The notes below the pieces were generated by a model that saw only the letters and a list, made by a program, of their open reading frames with translations, searched no databases and was not told where the DNA came from. A DNA stretch of 64,000 nt, from positions 1,683,565 to 1,747,564 of the forward strand of contig JACTAT010000026.1 in NCBI GenBank assembly GCA_014526335.1, given 5' to 3'. Of this stretch, positions 33,177 to 43,849 are shown one piece after another (the stretch's first letter is position 1; each line of letters begins with the position of its first letter). A program made the position numbers and the translations under genes. The DNA comes from Chrysaora quinquecirrha. Taxonomy: Eukaryota; Cnidaria; Scyphozoa; Semaeostomeae; Pelagiidae.

Positions 33177-33979
33177 TAACGTTACGCCCAGCTTCAGCAA
33201 GCAACGGATGGGAAAACAAGCTTCAAGAAATGTAAATAATAATTATCTAAAGATACAGCTAACTAAATAATCTGAATTCCACTTGAAATTTGTTATAAAA
33301 CCTTTTTTCAAATGCAGTTTTTGTGCAAACGCGAAAACCGAATGTAATAATCCATCTATTTTAATTTTGTTCCTGAATTAATGAGTTTGTCAATCACGAT
33401 AAAGCATTGCGACCAGTTGCTGTTGTTGTTGTTTTTACTTTATTTTGAGTAGGCTGTTATTTCTAGCTTTTCCAGCTAATTTAGGCCTACTATGCATGCC
33501 GCATCCAGGCATGGGACCCCTAGTTTAACATCCCTTCCAAAGGAGGGCAGAGTGAGTTGTTTAGTCATCCATCTGAAAAGTCACCCATCCAGATGCTGAC
33601 CTACCACGACCAGGCAATAAAACATAAACGTAAGCTAAACTTCAGGTATCTGACTGAGAGCCTTGGCCAACACTCCCCTTCGGTGTGTCTCAATCTAGTG
33701 CAAAACCGGTTTTACGTGACAGAATTGTTTTTACCTACCTAATGGTTCACTTATAGCGGTAACTGCGTTAACAGACACACTACAGTCGGCGGCTGCTGCT
33801 AGGCCTAAACCTAATGCCCCACTTAGAGGCCTATTTTATCTATGGTCGGTTACGCTCAACACGAGCTTGCAAATGGCTTTCGAATTTTTTTTGAACGTGT
33901 GCTTCAACTTTACTCAAAAAACTGTATTTCCGATTCGTTTTCTTTCGCTAATGTTATTCAAAACCTAGCACTTGATCTA

Positions 33980-34256
33980 GACTCGATACACAAGTCGTTT
34001 GTAATTTGGCTATTGAATTGAATTGCTGGACAAAACAAAACAGTTGTCGACTGAGCAAATGCATCGTAGTCGGAGGGAAAGACTATATGAAGTGAGCAAG
34101 AATATATGGAATTTCTTCCATATAATCTTGCCCGCCGACTTGGTGTATGTGGTGTCGTCTGAGCAAATGCGTCGTAGTCGGAGGGAAAGTCCGTTTGTTT
34201 TGGCATCCAGCAATGCAATTCAATAGCCAAATTACAAACGACTTGTGTAGCGAGTC
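33980..34256. mobile_element. 277-bp MITE with 50-bp terminal inverted repeats
   Basis: GACTCGATACACAAGTCG at the left and its complement ending CGACTTGTGTAGCGAGTC at the right pair almost perfectly for about 50 bp, through TTTGTAATTTGGCTATTG. TA flanks both sides. Inside, GAGCAAATGCATCGTAGTCG occurs twice as a direct repeat. Degraded relatives appear near 15811 and 55440. Confidence 0.75.
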
Positions 34257-34706
34257 TAAACTTGACACAGCCAAAGATGGTTCCGCTCTATCTCGCGATT
34301 TTACATAGGTTTTTTGATAATGCATCGAGCATCATAACATTTTTGAAACTGCCCCTTGAGCAGAGCTTATACAATAAATTATTCAAATCCCATCGCAATG
34401 AAAAAGTTAAAAACAGCAGTTTTCAACTTATATTCAATTCAATAGCAAACATTTTAGCATTGCGCTAGTATCCGTTAGAAAACAAGAATACTCGCTTTGC
34501 ACGATTTTAGCGTACGTTTTGTGGTTTTTTTTATTGCAAAGGCAATAAAAACAGGTATTGAACAATTTGCAGACAGGTACTGCAAAAGCACAAAAGCAAG
34601 GGCTATAAATTATGGAAATAAACTTAAGCACGTACATAAATATTACAATATTTAACAGTATCTAATAATGCCTGAAATCATATACATACACGCATATACA
34701 TGCACG

Positions 34707-34760
34707 CAGCTATATAGCTCAGTGGAAATGTCGTTGGCTCCTTGAAAAACAAATATTTTT
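34707..34760 (+). repeat. tRNA-like SINE-D fragment
   Basis: TATAGCTCAGTGGAAATGTC matches the A-box half of the unit at 34852; the B-box half is missing. Confidence 0.5.
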
Positions 34761-34851
34761 GGTATTGAAAACTGCTCAACATAACCGTCAAACGGGGGGA
34801 GGGTGGCGAGACCTTGGGGTGTATGACTTGAAGAGTTAAGGGGCGATTTCA

Positions 34852-34935
34852 TTGAGCTTCGTAGCTCAGTGGAGACGTGGTTGGATCTCTAATCATGCAG
34901 CCCAGGTTCGAATCAGATCTATTGTTGTATGCCAC
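34852..34935 (+). mobile_element. tRNA-derived SINE-D or tRNA pseudogene
   Basis: GTAGCTCAGTGG is a perfect Pol III A box, and CAGGTTCGAATC about 35 bases on is a B box. The acceptor-stem halves do not pair, so it is not a functional tRNA gene. A second copy split by a SINE-A lies at 26440-26700, which supports a SINE family. Confidence 0.6.
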
Positions 34936-35149
34936 TTGTGGAAATATTTATCCTAGTGTTCGTAATTCACGACAAAAATATACAGATACATATATATATA
35001 CAATATTCGAGCGCGTATGGTTTGGAAATGTCATAAAAAGGTCATAATTTGCATTTCATTTGACATCAAGGGGGTTTTTTCTCACCCTAACTCGCCCCAC
35101 TCACCCAAACATATTCGATCGAAAATTCTCCCAAGACATTCAATTCAGC

Positions 35150-36670
35150 TCCTTTACATTCCAGTGTTCACAGCAATTTCCCTCGTGCTTTCCACTCTTA
35201 CGTGGCCGCGTCGGAACATCCGCAGCGCAGCGTTCCTGATGTCCGTTGATCGCACGCAATAAACGATCGGATTGATGCACGAATTGACCAGCACGAAAAA
35301 ATCTGTCCACATATCCAGAGTGAAAAACAGGCTATGATTTTGGCATGGATACCCCTCGCCTTTGATCAGATAGTGTAATGATCTGCCGAGCTCAATGCTG
35401 TAACTGAATAAGAAAAATCCTAAAATAATAGAAATCGTGTGCGATTTTCTCTCTCCTTTTTCTGTAGGGATGTTTGTGACTGAGAACCCTGAGAACTCCT
35501 TTGTTCAACTGTTTCCCCCACTGTGACGACATTTCTTTTTAGCTTCGATATCACGTAGTATATCTTTGCATAGATAATGATTATAGTCATGATGACAAGA
35601 ACTTCCACGACGAAAAATGCAGTCCAGAATTTGTACAGACCCATTAGAATTGAAACAGAACACGTTGCCCAGAAAATGCACATAATGATGATGATTATGA
35701 TGTACGTTTTGCATGCTATTTTGCTCGTGTACTTAAAAGGGTGGCAGATTGCAATATAACGATCAATACTTAGAAATCCAGCCATTAGAAGTGAGAAACC
35801 ACTGAACAAAACGTATATATAATAGTAGATGTCAGTTAGCCAATCATCTGGGTAGCATCCATGGTCCCATAGGACATTGACGAAGAAAAGCGGTTGGACT
35901 ATAAGCCCGACTAGAAAGTCGCTTAAACATAGTGTTCCAAGTAGAACATTTGAAGGGTTGTGTAGGGATGATGTTCTTATTATCGTCAGCATGAAAATAC
36001 TGTTGCCAATTAATGTAAGCAATGCTGGTATCGAATCCAAGGATATGACAAGTATTTGGTGGATATTAGGCATGTCGAATACTAGGTTGAATCTATCTCC
36101 AGTTGCAGCGGCAACAGCTGGCAGTGCAAATTGTGGGATGAGATCTCAGAAACTTTATTCCAGTGTTACATGCATCAAGTGAATGACTTCTTTACTGTAT
36201 CTCGATTTCTCCAACCTCTAAACACAAATAGGCATGAACTTCGAGCTGTAGTACCAAACCTGTTGCGATTACGTATTGGTGTCTCAAGCGGCAGTAGAGA
36301 TCAAATAACCCATACGAGATATCACAATGTTTACTGCACTATACGATTAAATAAACCATTAAATATACTTCTATATACCATGAAATTCATTCAGCTTTGG
36401 CGTGTTGTCAACTGTTTTTAAAGCAGCAGTAGAGCTCTGCGTCCAGTTCTAATAAATATATCTAGCCCCCATAACGGCAATACGAACAAACAACGTCACG
36501 AGGTTGCATAATGTCTTTCAGTGCGCTACCAAGCAGTTTAGTTTAGTCTTGTACCAGAAATATGTATATGCCTTGAATTCGTCGTAATTTAATTACGAAG
36601 ATCCAGTCCCTTAAACCACAGTAGTGATTTTGCCCAAGGTTTTAAAAATTTCTGACGATTAGGATGGGAC
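35150..36670. repeat. Right arm of the large inverted duplication
   Basis: Reverse-complement partner of 30190-31880, covering the GPCR copy 2 and about 600 bp of its upstream flank. The arms are separated by a spacer of about 3.3 kb. Confidence 0.8.
35154..36073 (-). CDS. Rhodopsin-class GPCR, copy 2 (one-base frameshift)
   Basis: The first 57 residues match copy 1 at all but one position, and the divergence is greater after TM2. DRYIAICHPF and LCLSDFLVGL are kept. The frame is open from ATG 36073 to about 35450, reading to QKKERE, and then closes early. One frame over, the remaining TM6-TM7 part is intact to TAA at 35154, including FFLFSYSIELGRSLHYLIKG, MWTDFFVLVNSCINPIVYC and an Arg-rich tail. 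Relative to copy 1, one base is missing in the GAGAGAGAAAA run at about 35445-35455. With it the protein would be about 306 residues. It is either a young pseudogene or an assembly error. Confidence 0.78.
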
Positions 36671-37309
36671 GTGGAATCTAACAAATTGAGCGAAGAGATC
36701 TCGAAAATTTGTATCAAGTTTTACATACACCGAGCAAACGCTTCCCGTAGCTACTATATTTCAAATCACTATGAACACAAATAGACTTTAGTATTCGTAC
36801 ACAAATCTGTTGAAATTACGTGTATGTAGAGCCTAAAGCACCAGTAGAGACATTACGCAATGACGCGTTTGAAACGCTTTGAGTCAGTATCAGAGATAGA
36901 TTTTTCCATGAGATCTCAGCACTATGTTGATTAAGTTTTCAATATAATAAGCAATTTAGTCTTGAACCAGAATGACTATTTACTCAAGTTAGGTATAAAG
37001 TAGTTGCTATACTGTTAAGATGCAGTTTCAGGTATATACCGTCTCTAAAACGGCAGTAATAAACTAAGTAACAGGGCCTTGCCTTTCTCTTGCTTTAAAA
37101 CAAGTTGGAATTAGTTTTGTATCATTGTAAGGTATCTTAAATCTGCCTTTAACAGCACTGTGCAACTAGCAAAAGAGATCTCAAAATGTCCATTGAATTT
37201 CTAACCTCCAAACTGCAACAAGTATCTATGACACAATGCTATAAGTATAAGACAAATCAAGCTACGCGATTCCACACTTTTTGTGCTTCAAATACAAAGC
37301 AGTTTTCCC

Positions 37310-37690
37310 TTGTTGTTAGCTGTCTTTAATGTACCTCAAGAGGTAGTAGAGATGAACTTCTCCGTACGAGATGTTGCAATGTTTACTGCTCTTCATATAC
37401 CACTAAATACAGCACAGAATATACCTCTATATACCACCAAATTCATCCAGCTTTGGTGTGGTGCTAGCTGTCTTGAATGTGTCTCAAGAGGTAGTAGAGA
37501 TGAACTTATCCATGCGAGATGTTGCAATGTTTACTGCACTTCATATACCACTAAATACACCACAGAATATACCTCTAAATACCACCTAATTTATCCAGCT
37601 TCGGTGTGGTGTTAGCTGTTTTTAATGTGTCTCAAGCGGCAGTAGAGGTGAACTTATCAATACAAGACATCGCAATGTTTTTGAATTTAA
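37310..37690. repeat. Three tandem units of about 145 bp
   Basis: Each unit contains GTTAGCTGT or a variant, TGTCTCAAGAGG or TGTCTCAAGCGG, CAGTAGAGGTGAACTTATC or a variant, GCAATGTTTACTGC and CATATACCACTAAATAC. The same unit, in reverse complement, flanks GPCR copy 1 (30450-30745). Confidence 0.75.
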
Positions 37691-39011
37691 ATTTAGTAAC
37701 TACCATGAACTACACCATGCTTAGCATCGTTATTAGGCTCCAGGAATCTCTTAGACAAAATGAAAGAAAGAGCTTTATCGTCTCTCTATCGTTACAACAT
37801 GCTGAATGTACATGACGTCATGTTTATACAACTTGTCCAATTTCCATTGAGCAAGGTATATACTAGCACCATCAAAACATTCGACAAACTCACGAGAACT
37901 TTAAAAATTCTGCTAGAATAACCTGTCCGTTATTCATACCACTGTCCGTTATTCTTTATATATGAGTAAGCATACGGCATTTAAAATGAATAATTTTCTC
38001 ACGAGCGTTATATTAAAGAGCCACCGTTCTCTGGCCGTCGCTACTAACTGTTTCTCATTAAGAAATATCACGCTACTGAACAAATTAGTTTATGAATTCA
38101 TATCTTATAAACGGAAACGCTTCCTCTGACGAATGAATGAATTATAAATGAATATGTAATGCGTGTACTATATGCATGTGCTGCAAAGCACAGAGGGGGT
38201 TCTTCCATAGCAAAGATACCTTGGGATATGCAGCACTCAAGGGTATACTTTTTGGGCTTCTAGAAAGCCCAAGGGTGTACTTTTTTGCAATTTTGGTCTA
38301 ACCATGGATATAATATTTGACAATGGAGCGCTCAAGCTTTCAGCTTTAGTAGCCTTGGGAAGCAGAAATTTCATCCTACTGATTTTTAGAAGAAAAGGTA
38401 AAAGGAAAAAGTCGACTTTTGAAATTTCTGACTGAAGACCAAACAATTTCGAGAGTAATAGTCTAGCCAAGGGTATTATTTTGGTGGGAATTGATCTAGC
38501 CAATGGTAAAACATTCTACTGAAAATAAGTCAAGCCAACAGTATCATTTAAACATGATGACGTCAGACCCTAGTCAAAATTTAGCCAAGAAGCCCCCGTG
38601 CTGCATTGCCTGACCGAAACAACAATGATTTGAATCTCGATCCATGGACCTGTTTGAAGAATTGGGAAGTGTGTTGAACAAGCTCAAATTAAAATAAGAT
38701 GCTTTCCATAAGTCTTTTGCACCTGCCAAAGTGGAAGTTCTTAACTTCCAGTTAATACAGCTGAACAAGTTTTGCATTTCGCTGGTATCCGCCGGGTTTC
38801 AAAGAAAACCATCACACACGCAAACATTACAAGCCTGCTATTATTGTGACATACAATGGCTGCCAATAGTTGTTGAAACGTTAACGTATGTAACTTATAT
38901 AAGCCCTAGATTAACATTAGAATGTATACAGTATGAGCCCTAGATTTTCCATATAAATCACAGGGATAATTTCAATTAATTTCCGGGGGGGGGTACTTCA
39001 TTGTTCAAATG

Positions 39012-39325
39012 ACTAGACGTGCCGCCCAGTTTTTCAAAGCCAACCCATGTATAGAAAAAAACAACGAAATTTTTTACCCATTTGTACCAATATCTCAAAT
39101 GTTTGAACCCAATTTAACGCCTGAGGCAGCTCTAAATGCGGCGAAGAGGCATTTGTGCTGAAAACTAAAACGCACTTTTTATCAGGGTTTTCAAAGCAAT
39201 GCATGTCTAAAATTTTTTATATTTTTTACTTTACTACCCATGTGTAGAGATTCTTTATGAAAAATCAACTCACATGTAGGGAAATGGGCGCTGAAAAAGT
39301 TACCCATTTGGGCGGCACGTCTAGT
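39012..39325. mobile_element. 314-bp MITE
   Basis: Perfect 17-bp terminal inverted repeats: ACTAGACGTGCCGCCCA at the left and TGGGCGGCACGTCTAGT at the right. No coding capacity. Confidence 0.75.
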
Positions 39326-39619
39326 ATAACGAACAATAAAATAGATGTACATTAATAGAAAAGTGGGTTTCAAAAAGGGGTAACTTAAGACAGGGATCCT
39401 TTAGACAGGAGTAAACCTGAGCTTTTATTTAAATATCAAAGTGTTTTTTTTAGAAAATTTACTAGCTACACGTGCAAGAACAAGTTTGCTTGAAATGTTG
39501 AAACGTGGACAAACGGTACCTTAGAATGTCCTGTCATTTATAATAGTTACCAGTCCTGGGCAGGTCTGGCTACACGCTGCGACAACAAATGCTGCGACAG
39601 AAGTTCTGGTACTCACCAA

Positions 39620-42474
39620 TCATGACTTGCACTTGATGATATCACCGTTATTGTTTAAAAGGGCAACCTTGAAAGGAATAAGCAAAAAAGTTACTGAAAA
39701 TTAGGTAAGTAGTTTTATATCCTTGTTACCAAGCCTATAAGGCCGCAGCTACACGTGCCACATTTTGATTGAAATGGTGACACGACACACCTTAGAATGT
39801 CCTGTCATGTCCTGAGGTGGCTACACGCTGCGACAAAAATGCTGCGACAGAAGTTCTGCAACAATCAACTTGCGTGATAAGAAGAATTGATCCTAGAAAA
39901 TTACCAGTAAAAGGCGCAAAAACAATGCAATGTGTTGCGTCGCCGATGCAAAAAACATGCAAAAACAAAATCATGTTGCGAAAAGTTCAACCAAATCAAT
40001 GTTCTGCGACCGTATTTCCTAAGGTAGCAGAACATTTTGTTCGGAAATCTATCCCTGGTTACATGTTCGACTGTTAGTTTTTCCGGTGGCGGCGACAATT
40101 TCTGGCTACATGTGCGACGTTTTTCTTGAAATGACGACAGAACATGATAAAATATTGTCACCGCAAACGTAAAAGCTAAAAATAGAACGTGTAGCCAAAG
40201 ATTTTCGAACAAAATGTTCTGTGACCTGGAAGAACATTGGTTTGGTTGATTCTTTTGCGACATGTTTTGGCTTGCCGTCAATAATGTAAAAGCGTGTAAC
40301 CAGTTTGCATTGGCGACGCCACATATTGCATTGTTTTCGCGCGTTTTCTTAGAAATTGTCTCATTGGACCCATTCTTCTTACATTGATTTCTGTCGCACC
40401 AAATTTGTTGCAGCGTGAAGCCGCCTCAGGATTTCTCAGAGCAGGACAATTTCAGGTGTATCACGTCGCCAGACAAGTTAAAAATCCCACATGTAGACAA
40501 GGCTTACTGACAAACAGAGATTATTTCAATTCATTACGAGGTTACCGAACCTAAAACGAGACAAATCTAACAACTTACGTCACCCAATTTCGCAGATCTT
40601 TCTTCGTTTCCTAGATGACCAGATCCTCTCCATACATAAACAAACGTATTGTGATCCTGTGGAATGCTGACTTCGAATTCCTTGCCGGGTGAGATTCTGA
40701 CATCCAGGAATAAAATTGGTGTCCGAGTCTCAATATAAGCATTCGTTCCGAGGCATTCTCCAGCAATTACTTTAATGGTTGTACCACCATCTACAAACAA
40801 AGAAAATAGTCTTTTAAATACAAACCTGAGTGTATTTCTGCCACAACCTTAACTGGCTGTTGCAGTACGGAGGTTGGTCAAATTGTTGTACTGATTGATA
40901 TGCTGTTATTATTAGTCTAGATAAAACGTGAGGAAACTTAAACTGCCGTAAAAACTGCTATACTGTAAAAACGTGGGGCTGAACTGCCAAAAAAGCTGAA
41001 TACTGTAAAAACGCTGCGTTAAATTGCCACAGAAACTGCTATACTGTAAAGAAGCAGCGTTAAACTACCATAGCTGCTATATTGTAAAGACGTGGCGTTT
41101 AACTGCCATAGAAGCTGCTTAAGTGCAAACAGTCCTCGATAAAAACCAACGCCACAAATGTTCAAATCTCTAGGAACTGCGGAAGCAGTGCTGTTGAACT
41201 GCTATTGCGGAATGATCAATGATCCCCACTACATTTATAACGTATATTTAGAAGCTATACCTGGTGATTTAGTGACTGGAATCTTCTCTGGTGGTGTATC
41301 TTGATATCGTGGCTTGATCATTTTATCTTTTGCTGGTAAATTAACCCACAACTGAAATCCTTCAAACAGTCCACCAGATTTTCTAAATCTTTCCGAAGGC
41401 ATTTCACTATGAACAACACCAGAGCCAGCTGTCATCCATTGAACCCAACCAGGGCTCAAAACCCCTGAATTCCCTGCACTGTCATGATGCGTGTTTTCAC
41501 CTAGGACAAGACACAAATCGTTCTTTAAAAAATCTCAGCTCAAACACTTTAATTTTATGGTGTACAAGACAAGATCCATAGGGTGATATTGATGTTTCGA
41601 GTGAGGATGTTGATGATGCTGACGGCAATGATGATGAAGATGATGATGAAGATGATGTTATGATGATGATGATGTTGATGTTATGATTGAAGGCAATGAT
41701 GATGATTGGGGTGATGATTAATGATGATGATGTTATGATTGGTGGTGACTATGACGGCGATGATGATATGATTGAAGGTGATGATTATGATGACGATAAT
41801 GATGACGATGATGATTATGATGACGATGGTGATGACGAGGACGACGATTATGATGACAATTATGATGACAATGATGATGGCGATAACAATGAATGATAAT
41901 GGTGATAATGATTATTATTATGATGATAACGACAATTCAAATGTTGATTGATGCTGATGATTATAATGATTATGATGCTAACGATTGACGATTAAGATGA
42001 TGATGATAGTAATACAGTGACGATTATGAGCGCGATGATAAGGATGATGAAGATGATGACGATAATGGAGATGACAACAATCATAACCATAATCATAATC
42101 ATGATCATGATTATTATCATTGATTGCATATGATGAAGATAATGATGATTATGTCTTGTGTTTGGAGCAAAATAAAACACAAGGTAAACGCCCACTATTT
42201 CCTAATCAAATGAAAATGAACACAAACAGAAAACATGAATAATACGTTTCTTACCATCAATGATATAAGTTACAGTTTCGAATCCACGATGAGGGTGATC
42301 GGGTGCGCCAACGGCTTCGCCTGGGCCATAGACAACAGGTCCAAGATGGTCCAACATTAGCAAAGGGTCGCAGATGTCGATTTTGTCACCGATGGGCCGT
42401 CTTACAAGAAAACCGCCACCTTCTCGCTTCTGCCTCGATGTTTCAAATCGTTTGATGCTGCGATAGTTAGCCAT
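39620..42474 (-). CDS. PIR: Pirin, 4 exons, apparently truncated C terminus
   Basis: Pirin is a nuclear Fe(II)-binding bicupin and NF-kB cofactor; some members have quercetinase activity. Exons: 42474-42255, 41500-41261, 40790-40579, 39667-39620, all GT-AG and in phase. Exon 1 starts [17 protein letters not shown] and carries [14 protein letters not shown], whose two His are iron ligands. Exon 2 has [19 protein letters not shown], which supplies the remaining His and Glu, and LQLWVNLP-type [11 protein letters not shown]. Exon 3 covers the second cupin ([12 protein letters not shown]). Exon 4 reads [15 protein letters not shown] and stops, giving 239 residues against about 290 in human. The usual tail with a GPFVMNT motif was not found downstream. 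A donor-like GTGAGT lies directly after the stop. A one-base break in this exon or a real truncation are both possible. Confidence 0.82.
39811..40430. mobile_element. 620-bp MITE in the last pirin intron region
   Basis: Left end CCTGAGGTGGCTACACGCTG and right end AGCGTGAAGCCGCCTCAGG are inverted repeats. Internal GAACATTTTGTTCGG and CGAACAAAATGTTC also pair. A partial direct copy of the left end lies at about 39555-39612, right beside pirin exon 4. Confidence 0.65.
40940..41128. repeat. Minisatellite of about 45-bp units
   Basis: Four to five imperfect units share AACTGCC, AGCTGCTATACTGTAAA or variants and a CGTGGCGTT or CTGCGTT spacer. It lies in the pirin intron between exons 41261 and 40790. 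Confidence 0.65.
41597..42146. repeat. GAT/ATG trinucleotide array
   Basis: About 550 bp of imperfect GAT repeats in pirin intron 1, containing spurious Asp-rich frames. Confidence 0.9.
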
Positions 42475-42890
42475 AATCTTCTGGATCAAAGAGACAAACT
42501 TGTTCTTCGAAGATAAGTGTAGATTGAAAAAATCCAGCAACTTTTATACGTTGCTAGGCCGAAAACAACCAGGCCACCATGAGTCAGCTGTTTGTTTTCG
42601 CGAAAATTGATGAAGTTTCTAGAATCTGGGGGTGTCCATATGGACATGTGAATCGAAATTTGCGCATGTATTTCTCAACCTTTGCGTAAAAAGATAGCTC
42701 ACAACTTTACAAATACGATAAAATAGTTACTTTAAAATGGTTTTAATGAGTTTTTCGACAAACTAAAGGGTTTGACCCAGAAAAAAGTACGGGAATTTCC
42801 GTATGGAACCCCCGTGAGTGAAAATTCTCTTTTGTTTACATGCCGTGGCGAAGCGAGACTGATTAATAATTGCACCATTGATCAGACAAG
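42475..42890. promoter_or_regulatory. Shared divergent promoter region
   Basis: The pirin start (42474, minus) and the start of the gene at 42891 (plus) are only 416 bp apart and point outward, so transcription of both must start within or near this stretch. No TATA box is evident. A TCCATATGGA palindrome lies near 42637. The bidirectional role is inferred from geometry only. Confidence 0.5.
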
Positions 42891-43274
42891 ATGGCCGCGG
42901 AAAATGATGAAAATTCAAGTGCAAGTCACGACGATAATGAAGACGAAGATTACGTGAACAAACCAATGCCTAAACAGTTTACAAGTCTGTTTGGAAACAT
43001 CATAACAAGCGGGGCTAGCAAAGCGGTTGGTGCTGTGGGAGCCGGCGCAAGTTATGTCATATCTCCAATTGTTTCGCCACCAAACATGTGGCCCGATATG
43101 GATAATATTGACAACCTTGTTAACGTTTTGACCATCGCTGGCTACACATTTACAGCTTTTAGCGTGATCGGGTCGACGTATTTTCTTACAAGAACCGCCA
43201 GAGAAGTCGGACAGTGGAGATATTGGATGAGATACCGCCGAATGGCGAAAGCGCGGGCAACGAAAACAAAGTAG
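42891..43274 (+). CDS. Unidentified small membrane protein (127 aa)
   Basis: The frame opens MAAENDENSSASHDDNEDED, a strongly acidic N terminus, followed by a Gly/Ala-rich stretch (GASKAVGAVGAGASYV, about residues 42-57). One probable transmembrane helix follows (VNVLTIAGYTFTAFSVIG, about 77-94), then a basic tail (WRYWMRYRRMAKARATKTK). I do not recognise the family. The composition, an ATG in good context (AAGATGG) and the divergent arrangement with pirin argue that it is real rather than chance. The basic end after the helix suggests the C terminus faces the cytosol or a matrix. Function unknown. Confidence 0.6.
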   Translation: MAAENDENSSASHDDNEDEDYVNKPMPKQFTSLFGNIITSGASKAVGAVGAGASYVISPIVSPPNMWPDMDNIDNLVNVLTIAGYTFTAFSVIGSTYFLTRTAREVGQWRYWMRYRRMAKARATKTK

Positions 43275-43849
43275 ACATTTTTTGCGAATTGGGATGGGAA
43301 CAGACATAATTTTCAAGGACTCATACGTAACGTACACGAATTTTGCTCTTTAGCCGTTGAAAGCTTAAGATCCGCTTTTTTCATGAATAGATATAAAAGA
43401 TAGGTATTATGTATTTGCAAAACATACTGTCTTCTTAGACCGTCGAAGCGAAACATCTTAAAATCGTTCAGTTAATTATAACCTATACTACCCACGATTA
43501 TCTTAATTTTGCTCTCCGATAAATAACTAATTAATAACTCAATTTTTGTATTTTGGATTAATTTTAATTGCAAACGTTATGAATTTGATTTGATGCTGTT
43601 TTATTTTGTAATTATTTATTTTGTAAGAGTTTCTAGTGGTTTTTTTGTGATGAAAATTTTCAAAATTTCTTGAAGACAAGCAGAAACAAATGGCACAACA
43701 AAACTAACAAAGAAAAGCCTTTATCACGTTTTCCTGAGCAAGTTGCAAATGACCATATAGTGATGGACACCAAGTACAGAAACCATATCTGAATTAAAAC
43801 TGCCATTAATACAATATATTCACAGCACCATAGCATTTCCAACCAGGAT
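43275..43849. other. Convergent 3' interval
   Basis: AT-rich sequence between the convergent ends of the small membrane protein gene and the fucosyltransferase. Both 3' untranslated regions should lie here; no repeat element is seen. Confidence 0.5.

Larger units (their letters stand above)
31859..35153. other. Spacer between the convergent GPCR copies
   Basis: No conserved gene is seen. It contains MITEs (32929-33176 and 33980-34256), tRNA-like SINE-D pieces (34707-34760 and 34852-34935) and otherwise unrecognised sequence. Confidence 0.55.
36074..39619. other. Interval between GPCR copy 2 and pirin
   Basis: The first 600 bp is the right arm of the duplication. Further pieces of the same GPCR flank recur at about 36690-36860 and 37140-37280, followed by a tandem array (37310-37690). 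37.8-39.0 kb shows nothing recognisable, and no further pirin exon was found there. A MITE lies at 39012-39325. Confidence 0.5.

Noticed and set aside
34852..34935. Functional tRNA gene
   Set aside because: A and B boxes are good, but the acceptor stem does not pair and a second copy is part of a dispersed repeat, so a SINE or pseudogene is more likely.
37310..37690. CRISPR-like repeat array
   Set aside because: Units are contiguous 145-bp tandem repeats without unique spacers, and the host is an animal.
40567..40800. Stand-alone small cupin gene
   Set aside because: Phase and splice sites place it as exon 3 of pirin.
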